Position numbers and translations under genes: made by a program. A model generated the notes under the pieces. It ran no database searches. It was not told the DNA's origin and saw only the letters and a list, made by a program, of their open reading frames with translations. DNA of 7,148 nt from Caulobacteraceae bacterium. GTDB lineage: Bacteria > Pseudomonadota > Alphaproteobacteria > Caulobacterales > Caulobacteraceae. The number at the start of each line of letters is the position of its first letter. Within the stretch, counting starts at the first letter, position 1. The stretch spans positions 1 to 7,148 of the forward strand of contig PMOM01000099.1 in assembly GCA_003161535.1 (NCBI GenBank), read 5' to 3'. Shown here piece after piece: positions 1 to 6,814 of this stretch.

Positions 1-900
1 GGCATCCCCGACTTCAAGATGGAAAAGCATCTGATCGACCGGCGCGTGGCGCAGATGGAGGCGGAGGGGGTGGTCTTCCAAGTCAGCGCCCACGTCGGCG
101 CGGCGATCGGCGTCGATGAGTTGCAGGCGAACTACGACGCGGTGGTGCTGGCCGGCGGCGCCGAGTGGCCGCGCGATCTGGAACTGCCGCCCCACGAGCT
201 GTCGGGCATCCACTTCGCCATGGAGTTCCTCACCCAGCAGAACAAGCGCGGGGCCGGCGATGCGGAAAGCGTGGCCGCGCCAGGCGGCTCGATCAGCGCA
301 ACGGGCAAGCATGTGGTGGTAATCGGCGGCGGCGACACCGGCAGCGACTGCATCGGCACCGCGGGGCGCCAGGGCGCGGCCTCGATCACCCAGCTTGAGA
401 TCATGCCGCAGCCGCCGCAGCGGGAAAACAAGGCCCTCACCTGGCCCAACTGGCCCCTGAAACTGCGCACCTCCTCCTCGCAGGAGGAAGGCTGCGAGCG
501 CGACTTCGCCGTCGCCACCCGCCGAGCCTTGGGCTCGAACGGCAAGATCGAAGCCCTGGAGTGCGCGCGTCTGGAATGGACGCCCGGTCCCGACGGCCGA
601 ATGCGGATGACCGAGATTGCCGGAAGCGAATTTTCCCTCAAGGCCGACCTTGTTCTCCTGGCCATGGGCTTTTTGGGGCCCCATCACGACGGCCTTCTCG
701 AACAGGCCGCCGTCGCCATTGACCCGCGCGGCAATGTCGCCGCCGATGTCACCGACTACCGGACCTCGGCCGAAAACATTTTCGCTTGCGGCGACATGCG
801 CCGCGGCCAGTCCCTGGTCGTCTGGGCCATCCGCGAAGGCCGCCAATGCGCGCGGTCGGTGGATGAGACCTTGATGGGGACGAGCGAACTGCCGAGGTGA
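1..900 (+). CDS. gltD: Glutamate synthase (NADPH) small subunit, 5'-truncated
   Basis: This is the C-terminal 299 residues of the small (beta) subunit of glutamate synthase. The subunit takes electrons from NADPH through FAD and Fe-S centres and passes them to the large subunit, which makes glutamate from glutamine and 2-oxoglutarate in the cytoplasm. The reading frame is open from base 1 (Gly-Ile-Pro-Asp-Phe-Lys), so the start and the N-terminal Fe-S part lie outside the window; the family is about 480 residues. Visible are the [14 protein letters not shown] segment (visible residues 47-60), the second Rossmann fold with [13 protein letters not shown] (about 105-117) that binds the pyridine nucleotide, and the closing FAD motif [17 protein letters not shown] (about 261-277), typical of GltD. 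It ends in TGA and converges on the FAD oxidoreductase gene. Related subunits of other NADPH oxidoreductases share this fold, but the PNWP segment and the closing motif favour GltD. Confidence 0.93.
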   Translation, partial: GIPDFKMEKHLIDRRVAQMEAEGVVFQVSAHVGAAIGVDELQANYDAVVLAGGAEWPRDLELPPHELSGIHFAMEFLTQQNKRGAGDAESVAAPGGSISATGKHVVVIGGGDTGSDCIGTAGRQGAASITQLEIMPQPPQRENKALTWPNWPLKLRTSSSQEEGCERDFAVATRRALGSNGKIEALECARLEWTPGPDGRMRMTEIAGSEFSLKADLVLLAMGFLGPHHDGLLEQAAVAIDPRGNVAADVTDYRTSAENIFACGDMRRGQSLVVWAIREGRQCARSVDETLMGTSELPR

Positions 901-928
901 CTGGCGCGACGCCGAATCACACTGGGTT

Positions 929-2518
929 TCATCCCGCCGCAAAATCCCGCAGGATCTCGTGCGCGGCGTTGTGTCCCGGCGCGCCGGTGACGCCACCACC
1001 GGGGTGGGTTCCGGAGCCGCACATGTAGAGGCCGCGGATCGGCGAGCGGTAGTCGGCGTAACCCAGGGCCGGGCGGGCGCTGTAGAGTTGGTCCAGGGTC
1101 AGGGCGCCGTGGAAGATATCGCCGCCGGTGAGGCTGAACTTTCGCTCCAGATCGAGGGGCGAGAGGATCATCCGCCCAAGGATCGACGCCTTGAAGTTGG
1201 GGGCGTGGCGGGTGACCGTCTCGATGATTAGGTCGGCGGCTGTCTCGCGATGATCATCCCAGCTTGATCCATCGGACAGCGTCGGCGCGAATTGCTGGCA
1301 AAACAGGCTGGCGACGTACCGGCCGGTGGGCGCCAGGCTGTCGTCGAGCACGCTGGGGATATGCATTTCGATGGCCGGCGCCCGCGCCCAGCCCAGCGTC
1401 CTGGCGTCCATATAGGCGCGGTCGAGGTAGCCCAGCGACGGGGCGATGACGATGCTGGCGCCATGATGCTCGGCCCGACCGGCGCTTGGCAGGCAGGTGA
1501 AGTTCGGCAATTCGGCGAGCGCCACGTTCATGCGGAAGGTGCCCGACGCGCAGCGCCAAGCCTCCATGCGCTCCTTGAAGGGCGGGGGCAGATGCTCGGG
1601 CGCCACCAGGGCGGCGAACAGCAGCTTGGGGTTGAGGTTGGAGACCACGCACCGCGAGGCGATGTCTTCGCCGCTTTCCAGCACCGCGCCCACCACCTTG
1701 CCGCCGGCGATGGCGATCTCGCGGACGGGGGCGTCGGTGGAGATTTCCACTCCTGCCTCCAGGCAGGCCGCCGCCATGGCCTGGGTGATCGAGCCCATGC
1801 CGCCCATGGCGTGCCCCCAGGCGCCCCGCACCCCGTTTACCTCGCCGAACACATGGTGCAGCAGGACGTAGGCCGAGCCTGGCGTGTAGGGGCTGGCGTA
1901 GTTGCCGATGATGGCGTCGAAGCCGAGCAGGCCCTTGAGGATGTCGGTCTCGAACCAGGAATCCAGCAGATCGCCGGCGCTCTTGCCGAACAGGTCCAAG
2001 AGGTCACCCTGGCCCCGAAGGCCCAGCTTGCGCACCTGATTGGCCACGCCAAGGGCGGTGAGGAGGTCGCGCGGCTTGGCCGAGGCGTTGAACGGCGTCT
2101 TCAAGAGAAGGCTTCGCAGGAGGTCAACGATGCCGTCCAGGCGAGTGTGGAAGGCTTCCAGGCGTTCGGCGTCGCGGCTCGACCAGCGCGCCACCTCGCG
2201 GCGGGACCTCGCCGGATCCTTGTCGAGGATCAGATAGCGTTTGTCGTCGGCGGGCGCGAAATAGGCGAGCGGGCGGATGACGATGGAAAGACCGTGGCGC
2301 GCCAACTCCATGTCGGCGATGACCTTGGGATTGAGCAGGCTCACCGAATAGCTGGCCGTCGAATTGCGAAAGCCGGGATGGAATTCCTCGGTGACCGCGG
2401 CGCCGCCGACGATGCCGCGCCGCTCCAGCACGCGTACCTTGTGGCCGGCTCGGGCCAGATAGAAGGCGCAGGTCAGGCCATTGTGGCCGCCGCCGACGAT
2501 GAGGGCGTCATAGGTCAA
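929..2518 (-). CDS. Phytoene dehydrogenase-like FAD oxidoreductase (PYROXD2 type)
   Basis: A 529-residue FAD-dependent oxidoreductase of the phytoene desaturase/amine oxidase superfamily, closest in style to the PYROXD2-like group. The N-terminus has the dinucleotide-binding motif [11 protein letters not shown] (residues 4-14), followed by [15 protein letters not shown] (31-45), the usual FAD contact of carotenoid desaturase relatives. The C-terminus has [20 protein letters not shown] (about 496-515), the matching FAD-binding end motif. The length fits the family, so the protein looks intact. The start is a TTG codon: it overlaps the stop of the GT25 gene as TTGA and puts the first beta strand right at the N-terminus, and no in-frame ATG fits. 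No Shine-Dalgarno is visible, so translation is probably coupled. It is the last gene of the operon. The family oxidises or desaturates hydrophobic substrates. A role in carotenoid synthesis is not supported, because no crtB/crtE-like gene is nearby; the substrate is unknown. Confidence 0.88.
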   Translation of the reverse strand: MTYDALIVGGGHNGLTCAFYLARAGHKVRVLERRGIVGGAAVTEEFHPGFRNSTASYSVSLLNPKVIADMELARHGLSIVIRPLAYFAPADDKRYLILDKDPARSRREVARWSSRDAERLEAFHTRLDGIVDLLRSLLLKTPFNASAKPRDLLTALGVANQVRKLGLRGQGDLLDLFGKSAGDLLDSWFETDILKGLLGFDAIIGNYASPYTPGSAYVLLHHVFGEVNGVRGAWGHAMGGMGSITQAMAAACLEAGVEISTDAPVREIAIAGGKVVGAVLESGEDIASRCVVSNLNPKLLFAALVAPEHLPPPFKERMEAWRCASGTFRMNVALAELPNFTCLPSAGRAEHHGASIVIAPSLGYLDRAYMDARTLGWARAPAIEMHIPSVLDDSLAPTGRYVASLFCQQFAPTLSDGSSWDDHRETAADLIIETVTRHAPNFKASILGRMILSPLDLERKFSLTGGDIFHGALTLDQLYSARPALGYADYRSPIRGLYMCGSGTHPGGGVTGAPGHNAAHEILRDFAAG

Positions 2519-3402
2519 AGGATGGTGAAGGTCTTGTCACGCAGCAGGCCCAGGACGATCTGCCCGACGAGGACCGCCATCAGCTCCGCGCGATCCTCGG
2601 GCAATGGCCCCGGCAGCACCGGGGCCAGATAGTCGGCGATGCCATCAATGGGCCCGGCGAAGAACAGGCGGCGGATCATGTTCATCAAGGCCGATGACAG
2701 GAAGCTTTGGTCGCGACCCTCGATGGTGCTCGCTACCAGTCCCTCGATCGTCGGCGTGGCCAGAAACGGCATGGCCACGGCCGCGTCGATCGTCCCAGCC
2801 TCGATAAGATCGCGATAGAGGATGTCGAGCGGTCCCGGCGGCCCACGGTCCAAGGTGTCGCGCAACCAAGGGGCCAGCCTTTGCTTCCCGCGCGGCGTCA
2901 CCAGATAGGCGGTGGCGCCCCACCGGTACAGCCAACGCGCCGGATGCAGTACGATCTCAGTCGCGCGCGTCCTCTGCGACGGCGGACCGTCCAAATTGTG
3001 CGGGTTTGGGAACGACGGCAACACCGAGCGATAGAGCTCAACCAGGGTGTTGATGTCCGCGCCCGCGTTGCAATCGAGGAATACTAGATCGTAGTCGGCC
3101 AGCCGGGCCAGGCCGGCCTCGGACAGGAAGTCGCCGAGGTCCTCGCTGATCTGGACATCGTCCTCGAGGATCAGGGTGTAGGTCCGCGGCGGCGTGTCGA
3201 CGATCAGCGCCTGGTGGGACAGAAAGAGGCCGTACGCCGCCATGGGTATGGCGCACTGCGGCGGCCGCAGGAGGGTACGCGCATCGATGGCCGAGAAACG
3301 CTCCACGAACCCTAGTCCGCGCGCCTGCAGCTCGGCGCGCATCTGAGCAGCGCGCCCGGTGCTGCGGTCCAGGTTGATGAAATAGCCGTTCAGAGACGTC
3401 AT
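2515..3402 (-). CDS. Glycosyltransferase family 25 protein
   Basis: A 295-residue protein of glycosyltransferase family 25, the family of LPS galactosyltransferases such as LgtB/Lex2B. Family landmarks appear in order: the N-terminal strand GYFINLDRSTGRAAQM (residues 6-21), GLFLSHQAL (58-66), the acidic LILEDDV (77-83) that would bind metal and nucleotide sugar, GATAYLVTPRGKQRL (162-176) and PLDILYRD (191-198), matching the usual Pro-x-Asp. There is no signal peptide; action at the inner face of the cytoplasmic membrane is expected. The tail after about residue 225 (hydrophobic, ending KTFTIL) goes past the core and may help in membrane or partner contact. The ATG overlaps the stop of the small membrane protein gene as ATGA, which decides the start; no strong ribosome site is seen. 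The sugar donor and acceptor cannot be told from sequence. Confidence 0.86.
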   Translation of the reverse strand: MTSLNGYFINLDRSTGRAAQMRAELQARGLGFVERFSAIDARTLLRPPQCAIPMAAYGLFLSHQALIVDTPPRTYTLILEDDVQISEDLGDFLSEAGLARLADYDLVFLDCNAGADINTLVELYRSVLPSFPNPHNLDGPPSQRTRATEIVLHPARWLYRWGATAYLVTPRGKQRLAPWLRDTLDRGPPGPLDILYRDLIEAGTIDAAVAMPFLATPTIEGLVASTIEGRDQSFLSSALMNMIRRLFFAGPIDGIADYLAPVLPGPLPEDRAELMAVLVGQIVLGLLRDKTFTIL

Positions 3403-3611
3403 CTACCGGGCGACCCGCCGCCTGGCCCCAACAGGGTCACGAGATGGACGAGCATGGCCACCATGCCGGTGAAGGTCAGCAACATCAAAAATCGCCAGGG
3501 AACCAGCCGGGGCGCGGCGACCGGCCGGGCGCCTCGGGCGCCGCGCCAACCGCAGAACACCGTCAGCGCCAGGAAGACCGCCGCCAGGCTCGCCGTGACG
3601 GGAATGTTCAT
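3399..3611 (-). CDS. Small two-helix membrane protein
   Basis: A 70-residue protein with two hydrophobic segments, about residues 5-22 (from VTASLAAVFLAL) and 41-62 (from WRFLMLLTFTGMVAML). They are joined by an Arg-rich loop (RGARGARPVAAPRLVPWR), which by the positive-inside rule would face the cytoplasm with both ends in the periplasm. I chose ATG at 3611 over an upstream GTG at 3692 because it has a near-perfect ribosome site (GAGGTGAG, seven bases upstream) and because the upstream extension is low-quality, Arg/Pro-rich sequence. Its stop overlaps the GT25 start as ATGA. I do not recognise a named family; the PRLVPWRFLMLL segment looks like a conserved core. Its place between two glycosyltransferases suggests a membrane anchor or small transport/assembly factor, which is inference only. 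Confidence 0.72.
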   Translation of the reverse strand: MNIPVTASLAAVFLALTVFCGWRGARGARPVAAPRLVPWRFLMLLTFTGMVAMLVHLVTLLGPGGGSPGR

Positions 3612-3617
3612 GTCGGA

Positions 3618-3625
3618 CTCACCTC
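3618..3625 (-). promoter_or_regulatory. Strong ribosome binding site of the small membrane protein gene
   Basis: The minus strand reads GAGGTGAG here, matching the anti-Shine-Dalgarno complement over seven bases, and lies seven bases from the ATG at 3611. It is the best ribosome site in the minus-strand block. It is found at one of the two junctions where the preceding gene does not end in a 4-base overlap with an in-frame start, so this gene can be translated independently. It also decides the start codon. Confidence 0.75.
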
Positions 3626-3639
3626 GTGGTGCGGTGTTT

Positions 3640-3821
3640 CTAGCGTCTGGGTCCCGCCGTTGACAGCGCCGCGGATACGAAGGGGCCGCCACCGGTGATC
3701 AACTCGAAAGCCCCCCCCGGGGGCATGTCGGCGCCGAGGTCATCGATGTTCCCAGGCTTGCGGCTCCAATGTCTTTCATCGCGGGTGTGGGAATCGATGT
3801 CGTAGATGTGGCTGAAAGCAG
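3640..3821 (-). other. Out-of-frame continuation of the glycosyltransferase reading frame
   Basis: From codon 295 of the upstream glycosyltransferase gene the alternative minus-strand frame stays open for 59 codons to a TAG at 3642-3640. It encodes a mixed, protein-like sequence beginning AFSHIYDIDSHTRDERHWS and ending GGGPFVSAALSTAGPRR. By hand count 45 of 59 codons end in G or C, against 23 of 39 in the annotated frame over the same DNA. Using this frame cuts the gap to the next gene from 87 to 28 bases, which better fits the packed operon. A one-base loss around 3813-3825 would explain it. Confidence 0.55.
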
Positions 3822-4703
3822 ATAGTCGACCTGATCGCGGCGGCTGAAAATGCCAAACCCCCGCTCCTCGAGGGCCGCCCTTTCCGGGTCCGCCTGAACG
3901 AGGGCGAGGCAGGTGGGGACGAGACGGTCATAGGTCGCCGCGATTATGGCGCTCTTGATGTCGTCTTCGATCTCGGTCTCGTGGTCGCATTCGCTCACCA
4001 CAAGTTTTCGATTGGCCAGGAGATAGGACGTCCGTGTCAGTTCGTGAATCTTGTCATCGTAGAAGTGGATGTTGAGAACGATCTTGGCGCGCGCGATGAA
4101 GGCGTCCCGCGCCTCGCCATAGACGCCGGTCAGCGTCTCCACATTCAGGCCGGACCGCGTGAGACTCTCGAGGATCGCTCGGCGGCGATCATTCACCGTG
4201 CCGTAGAAAAGGACATCGACATTCTTGACGGGCGAAGGGGGGATGCGGGTCATTTGGGGCATGTAGCCCAGGCGCAGTTGGTGCACGTTCTGGTGGCCGG
4301 CGATCGCCTGGCACAGGGCGACGTTGCGCTGGCTGTAGTCCCAGATGGGGAACGACCGCAGAAGGTGCGCGTAGGCCGAACGCTCCTGGAACGCGCCGTG
4401 CTTCAATTGCTCAAGATTGAAGATGACGCTGTTGTGGGGAAGGTTTGGCAACCGCGGGACGAAAGGGAGCAGATGGGCCCCAAAGACAATGTTCACGCCC
4501 TCGCCGGCAAGCGGCTCGTTCTCGGCAATGTCGGCGACGGCGCCAAGCGCCGTGAAGGCGTGGAACAGGCTGTCGATCAGTTCGGCGAAGGCGCCGGTGT
4601 GGGGGTAGTCCGCGGGCTGGATCACAAGGAGGCGAACGCGCCGCCAAACGCCCTCCAACAAAAGGCGGCCTTGAGTCGTCGGGCCTGGCTCGCCAGGCGT
4701 CAT
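3699..4703 (-). CDS. Glycosyltransferase, group 1/CgeB-like (probable 3' frameshift)
   Basis: As read, a 334-residue protein. The start ATG overlaps the methyltransferase stop as ATGA. After a short leader, RRVRLLVIQPADYPHTGAF (21-39) begins a Rossmann-like half. The second half carries VDVLFYGTVNDRRR (162-175), IARAKIVLNIHFYDDKIHE (203-221) and RTSYLLANRKLVVSE (224-238). This layout resembles glycosyltransferases of the group 1 / CgeB-like type, where the last block binds the nucleotide sugar; there is no signal peptide. The match is by pattern only and weaker than for its neighbours. The protein looks normal to about residue 295 (RRDQVDYL), after which the frame turns into a Ser/Thr-rich tail (15 of 39 residues) with poorer third-position GC. 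The -1 frame is open to a TAG at 3640 and looks more coding-like, so the real C-terminus is probably different and the protein nearer 354 residues. Confidence 0.72.
   Translation of the reverse strand: MTPGEPGPTTQGRLLLEGVWRRVRLLVIQPADYPHTGAFAELIDSLFHAFTALGAVADIAENEPLAGEGVNIVFGAHLLPFVPRLPNLPHNSVIFNLEQLKHGAFQERSAYAHLLRSFPIWDYSQRNVALCQAIAGHQNVHQLRLGYMPQMTRIPPSPVKNVDVLFYGTVNDRRRAILESLTRSGLNVETLTGVYGEARDAFIARAKIVLNIHFYDDKIHELTRTSYLLANRKLVVSECDHETEIEDDIKSAIIAATYDRLVPTCLALVQADPERAALEERGFGIFSRRDQVDYLLSATSTTSIPTPAMKDIGAASLGTSMTSAPTCPRGGLSS
3711..3718. repeat. Homopolymer C8 (G8 on the coding strand)
   Basis: Eight C on the plus strand are followed at once by five G, giving a C8G5 block inside the last codons of the group-1-like glycosyltransferase. 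It is a notable mononucleotide run in the window. Such runs slip in replication and are common places for sequencing miscounts. A change of one base here would move the gene's end among three different stops. Confidence 0.7.
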
Positions 4704-5449
4704 GACTTGATCCAATAGACGCCCAGTCCGTCGATCGCCCGGATCGTCGAGGCGATGGCGTTTGCCCCACGAAAGTCGTCCACCGCCTGGCGGCAGCCGG
4801 CCACCGCGCCATAGTCGTCGACGATGACGATGCCGCCCGGCGAGACCTTGTGAAACAGAGCCTTCAGGGCGTCCATGGTCGATTCGTACATGTCGCCGTC
4901 GAGTCGCAGGATCGCCAGGCGCTCGACCGGGCAGGCGGGCAGGGTGTCCTTGAACCAGCCCTTGAGGAAACGCACCTGATCGTCCAGCAATCCGTAGACG
5001 GCGAAGTTCTCCCGCACCTCTTCGAGAGTCACCGCCAATTGCGAAAATGTGTGATGAGGATCGCCCGCGTCGGCCCCATAGCGTTCGGGATCGGGCGCGG
5101 GCAGGCCTTCGAAGGAGTCGGCCGCCCAGACGATGCGATCGGTGACGCCGTGGGCCTTCAGCAGCGCCCGCATGAAGATGCATGCGCCGCCACGCCAGAC
5201 GCCGGTCTCGATGAAATCGCCCGGGACATTATTTTCGAGCACGTGTTCGACGGCGGCGCGGACGTTCTGCATGCGCGCCTTGCCAATCATGGAATGGGCC
5301 TTGAGGGGCCAGTCGAGGCCACGCAGGCGCTTTTCCATGTCAAAGGCCGCCTCCGACCACGGGTCCTGCGCCGGATCGCGGTAGATCAGCCCAAGAATGC
5401 ACGACTCCATGAGGTCGATGTAGCGTTCGCCTATCTCGCTCAGGGGCAT
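4700..5449 (-). CDS. TylF/MycF-family O-methyltransferase
   Basis: A 249-residue SAM- and metal-dependent O-methyltransferase of the TylF/MycF (macrocin O-methyltransferase) family, whose characterised members methylate sugar hydroxyls on macrolides. Family marks: IDLMESCILGLIYRDP (11-26), the SAM-binding FIETGVWRGGACIFMRA (79-95), ADSFEGLP (110-117), the acidic LRLDGDMYEST (181-191), VIVDDYG (208-214) and GCRQAVDDFR (218-227). The Asp residues at 184 and 211-212 would hold the Mg ion. The frame is open further upstream to 5560, but I chose ATG at 5449 because it gives the usual family length and the extra upstream residues are Arg/Pro-rich with no family match; a GTG three codons earlier is also possible. 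The stop overlaps the next start as ATGA. The two glycosyltransferases nearby suggest, as inference, that it methylates a sugar of the pathway product. Confidence 0.88.
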   Translation of the reverse strand: MPLSEIGERYIDLMESCILGLIYRDPAQDPWSEAAFDMEKRLRGLDWPLKAHSMIGKARMQNVRAAVEHVLENNVPGDFIETGVWRGGACIFMRALLKAHGVTDRIVWAADSFEGLPAPDPERYGADAGDPHHTFSQLAVTLEEVRENFAVYGLLDDQVRFLKGWFKDTLPACPVERLAILRLDGDMYESTMDALKALFHKVSPGGIVIVDDYGAVAGCRQAVDDFRGANAIASTIRAIDGLGVYWIKS

Positions 5450-5499
5450 CGCCGCCACCGTCTCGGAGCGGGCCGGCGGTCGGGCATGGCCTGGTTCAT
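5440..5499 (-). other. 19-codon ORF bridging the Rieske and methyltransferase genes
   Basis: An ATG overlaps the Rieske stop as ATGA, just as at other junctions of the block, but it is out of frame with the methyltransferase. It opens 19 codons (MNQAMPDRRPAPRRWRRCP) and stops at a TGA that lies within the first codons of the methyltransferase. This geometry would allow ribosomes to stop and restart at ATG 5449. The other reading is a one-base indel that has split the true methyltransferase N-terminus. The peptide itself resembles no known product. Confidence 0.35.
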
Positions 5500-6698
5500 G
5501 GCGCGGCGCCTTGCTCCGTTGGCAGGCGCGCCTCCAACTCGCGCACATAGCGCTCGACATAGGCCTGCGCGCCGGGCTCCATCAGGGAAAATGGTCCCGG
5601 CCGATACGCCCGCGAACGAACGCCCGCCTGGTTTGTCTCGATGATCGTCTTGTCGGCCACGCTGGTGATGTCCCAAAGCCACGTGAGCCTATCGAGGCCG
5701 TAGTCGCGGCCCTCCACGGCGTCGCCTTTCACCAGCCAGATGACCTCCATCGCGGTCTCGCAAACGGCGCGCGGAATGAAGCGGTAGATCACGCCATGGT
5801 CGGGGTAGGCCAGGAAGGCGCTCAGGAACCCCAGCTCGGCGAACACGCAAGCGCCGTCTCCGCCCATGAGGGGTGCCAGATACGTCCCATCGGCGCTGCC
5901 GCTCACGCAGCCCTCCAAAAGTTCCGACCGCATTACCCGGGCGACTTCGCGCCCGTCCGGCTCGCTCGCCCAGGCCTCGAAGTCGGCGACGCCGGCCGTG
6001 GGCGCAAGGCCGGTGCGCAGGCGGCGAGCATGGGGCCGCGCCAGGGTGTGAACAGCCGAAAACTCCGGATGGGCCGGGGCGCAGTGGTAGCACTCATGGT
6101 AGTTTTCCATGACCAGCTTCCAGTTGGCGGCGACATCGTAGCGCCGGCGTGCGGCGACCTTGGCGGTCTCCCAGCCGTACGCCCGCGTCATCGCGCCAAG
6201 CGCGGGTTCGGCGTCGCCCAGGGCCGGCGGATCGTCGCCGAAGCTGATGAAGATCAGACCGCCGATGTCCTTCAGGGCCAGCGGCTGGAGACCATGGTCG
6301 TCGGCATTGAACGTGGCGGGCATTTCCCGGGCGCCCCGCAACCGCCCGTCGAGATGGTAGCTCCAGGCGTGGTAGGGACAGGTGAGCATCGCCGCGCTGC
6401 CGCGGTCTCCGACGCAGATGCGCGAACCGCGATGTCGGCAGACGTTGTAGAAGGCGCGCAGAACCTCGTCCTCGCCGCGCACGACAATGGCCGATTCCGC
6501 CCCAAACTCGGCGGTCAGCCAGTCGCCGGCCGCCGCGACTTCGCTGGCATGGCCGACGCACGTCCAGCGCCCCAGCAGGAGAGCCATGTCCTGGTCGAAC
6601 ACATCTTGGCGCAGATAGAACCCCTGGGCGAGCGCGTGGCCTGGATGATACGCCCTGATGAGTTGCTCGATCGATTGCGGCGGCTCGGATCGTTGCAT
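5496..6698 (-). CDS. Rieske non-haem iron oxygenase, alpha subunit type
   Basis: A complete 400-residue Rieske oxygenase. The [2Fe-2S] site is C87-x-H89 (CRHRGSRIC) and C107-P-Y-H110 (CPYHAWSYHLDG). The catalytic domain has NWKLVMENYHECYHC (192-206): H205 and H210 bind the mononuclear iron, E202 takes the place of the acidic residue that bridges electron transfer between subunits, and D349 (ADKTIIETNQAGV) is the likely third iron ligand. All key residues are present, so it should be active. It needs a ferredoxin/reductase partner, and none is encoded in the window. The overall style is nearest the choline/betaine-type (GbcA-like) branch rather than the classical naphthalene enzymes, but the substrate is not predictable. 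The ATG at 6698 has only a weak ribosome site. It is the first gene of the block, so its upstream region should hold the operon promoter. Confidence 0.92.
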   Translation of the reverse strand: MQRSEPPQSIEQLIRAYHPGHALAQGFYLRQDVFDQDMALLLGRWTCVGHASEVAAAGDWLTAEFGAESAIVVRGEDEVLRAFYNVCRHRGSRICVGDRGSAAMLTCPYHAWSYHLDGRLRGAREMPATFNADDHGLQPLALKDIGGLIFISFGDDPPALGDAEPALGAMTRAYGWETAKVAARRRYDVAANWKLVMENYHECYHCAPAHPEFSAVHTLARPHARRLRTGLAPTAGVADFEAWASEPDGREVARVMRSELLEGCVSGSADGTYLAPLMGGDGACVFAELGFLSAFLAYPDHGVIYRFIPRAVCETAMEVIWLVKGDAVEGRDYGLDRLTWLWDITSVADKTIIETNQAGVRSRAYRPGPFSLMEPGAQAYVERYVRELEARLPTEQGAAP

Positions 6699-6712
6699 GC
6701 CAGATGCCTAGC

Positions 6713-6782
6713 TGATCGCCAACGACAGGGGCAAGGTGCGACCGGCCGATCGCCTGGCGAGCGCGGAGCGGCTATGATCGCC
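6713..6782. repeat. Three GATCGCC direct repeats in the divergent region
   Basis: The 8-mer TGATCGCC occurs at 6713-6720 and 6775-6782, with CGATCGCC at 6747-6754. All three are in the same direction between the Rieske start and the lipoprotein ORF. Spacings are 34 and 28 bases, which do not keep the same helical face. They may be operator half-sites or chance matches in GC-rich DNA. Confidence 0.3.
6754..6778 (+). promoter_or_regulatory. Possible promoter for the lipoprotein ORF
   Basis: On the plus strand CTGGCG (6754-6759) and GCTATGAT (6771-6778) are 11 bases apart. This resembles the TTGACG / GCTANAWC pair of Caulobacter housekeeping promoters, with two mismatches in each half. TATGAT also fits a classical -10 at five of six positions, but there is no good classical -35. 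It would give a leader of roughly 30 bases before the ATG at 6815. Support is by eye only. Confidence 0.28.
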
Positions 6783-6814
6783 GGTGGCGCCGGAAGCTCG
6801 GGAGACTATCAGCA

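Noticed and set aside
903..913. Hairpin GGCG-CGA-CGCC between the convergent genes as a terminator
   Set aside because: The stem is only four pairs and no T-run follows on either strand.
1292..2632. 446-codon open frame on the plus strand
   Set aside because: It lies opposite the FAD oxidoreductase, whose protein has clear family motifs. The plus-strand product is Gly/Ala/His/Arg-rich without any recognisable domain, as expected from antisense frames in GC-rich DNA.
3640..3726. 28-residue peptide from ATG 3726 (ELITGGG-like) as a ribosomal peptide precursor
   Set aside because: The double-Gly motif was tempting, but there is no ribosome site, no peptide-modifying or export gene nearby, and the frame is better explained as the displaced C-terminus of the glycosyltransferase.
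4704..5183. 160-codon upstream extension of the group-1-like glycosyltransferase
   Set aside because: This part is an Arg-rich, out-of-frame reading of the methyltransferase gene. The ATG at 4703 with its ATGA overlap is a better start and sits just before the first Rossmann strand.
6699..6734. Minus-strand TTGCCC (6734-6729) as a -35 box for the Rieske operon
   Set aside because: The sequence 16-17 bases downstream (GCTAGGCA) is a poor -10 and would put the start point almost on the ATG; not strong enough to annotate.
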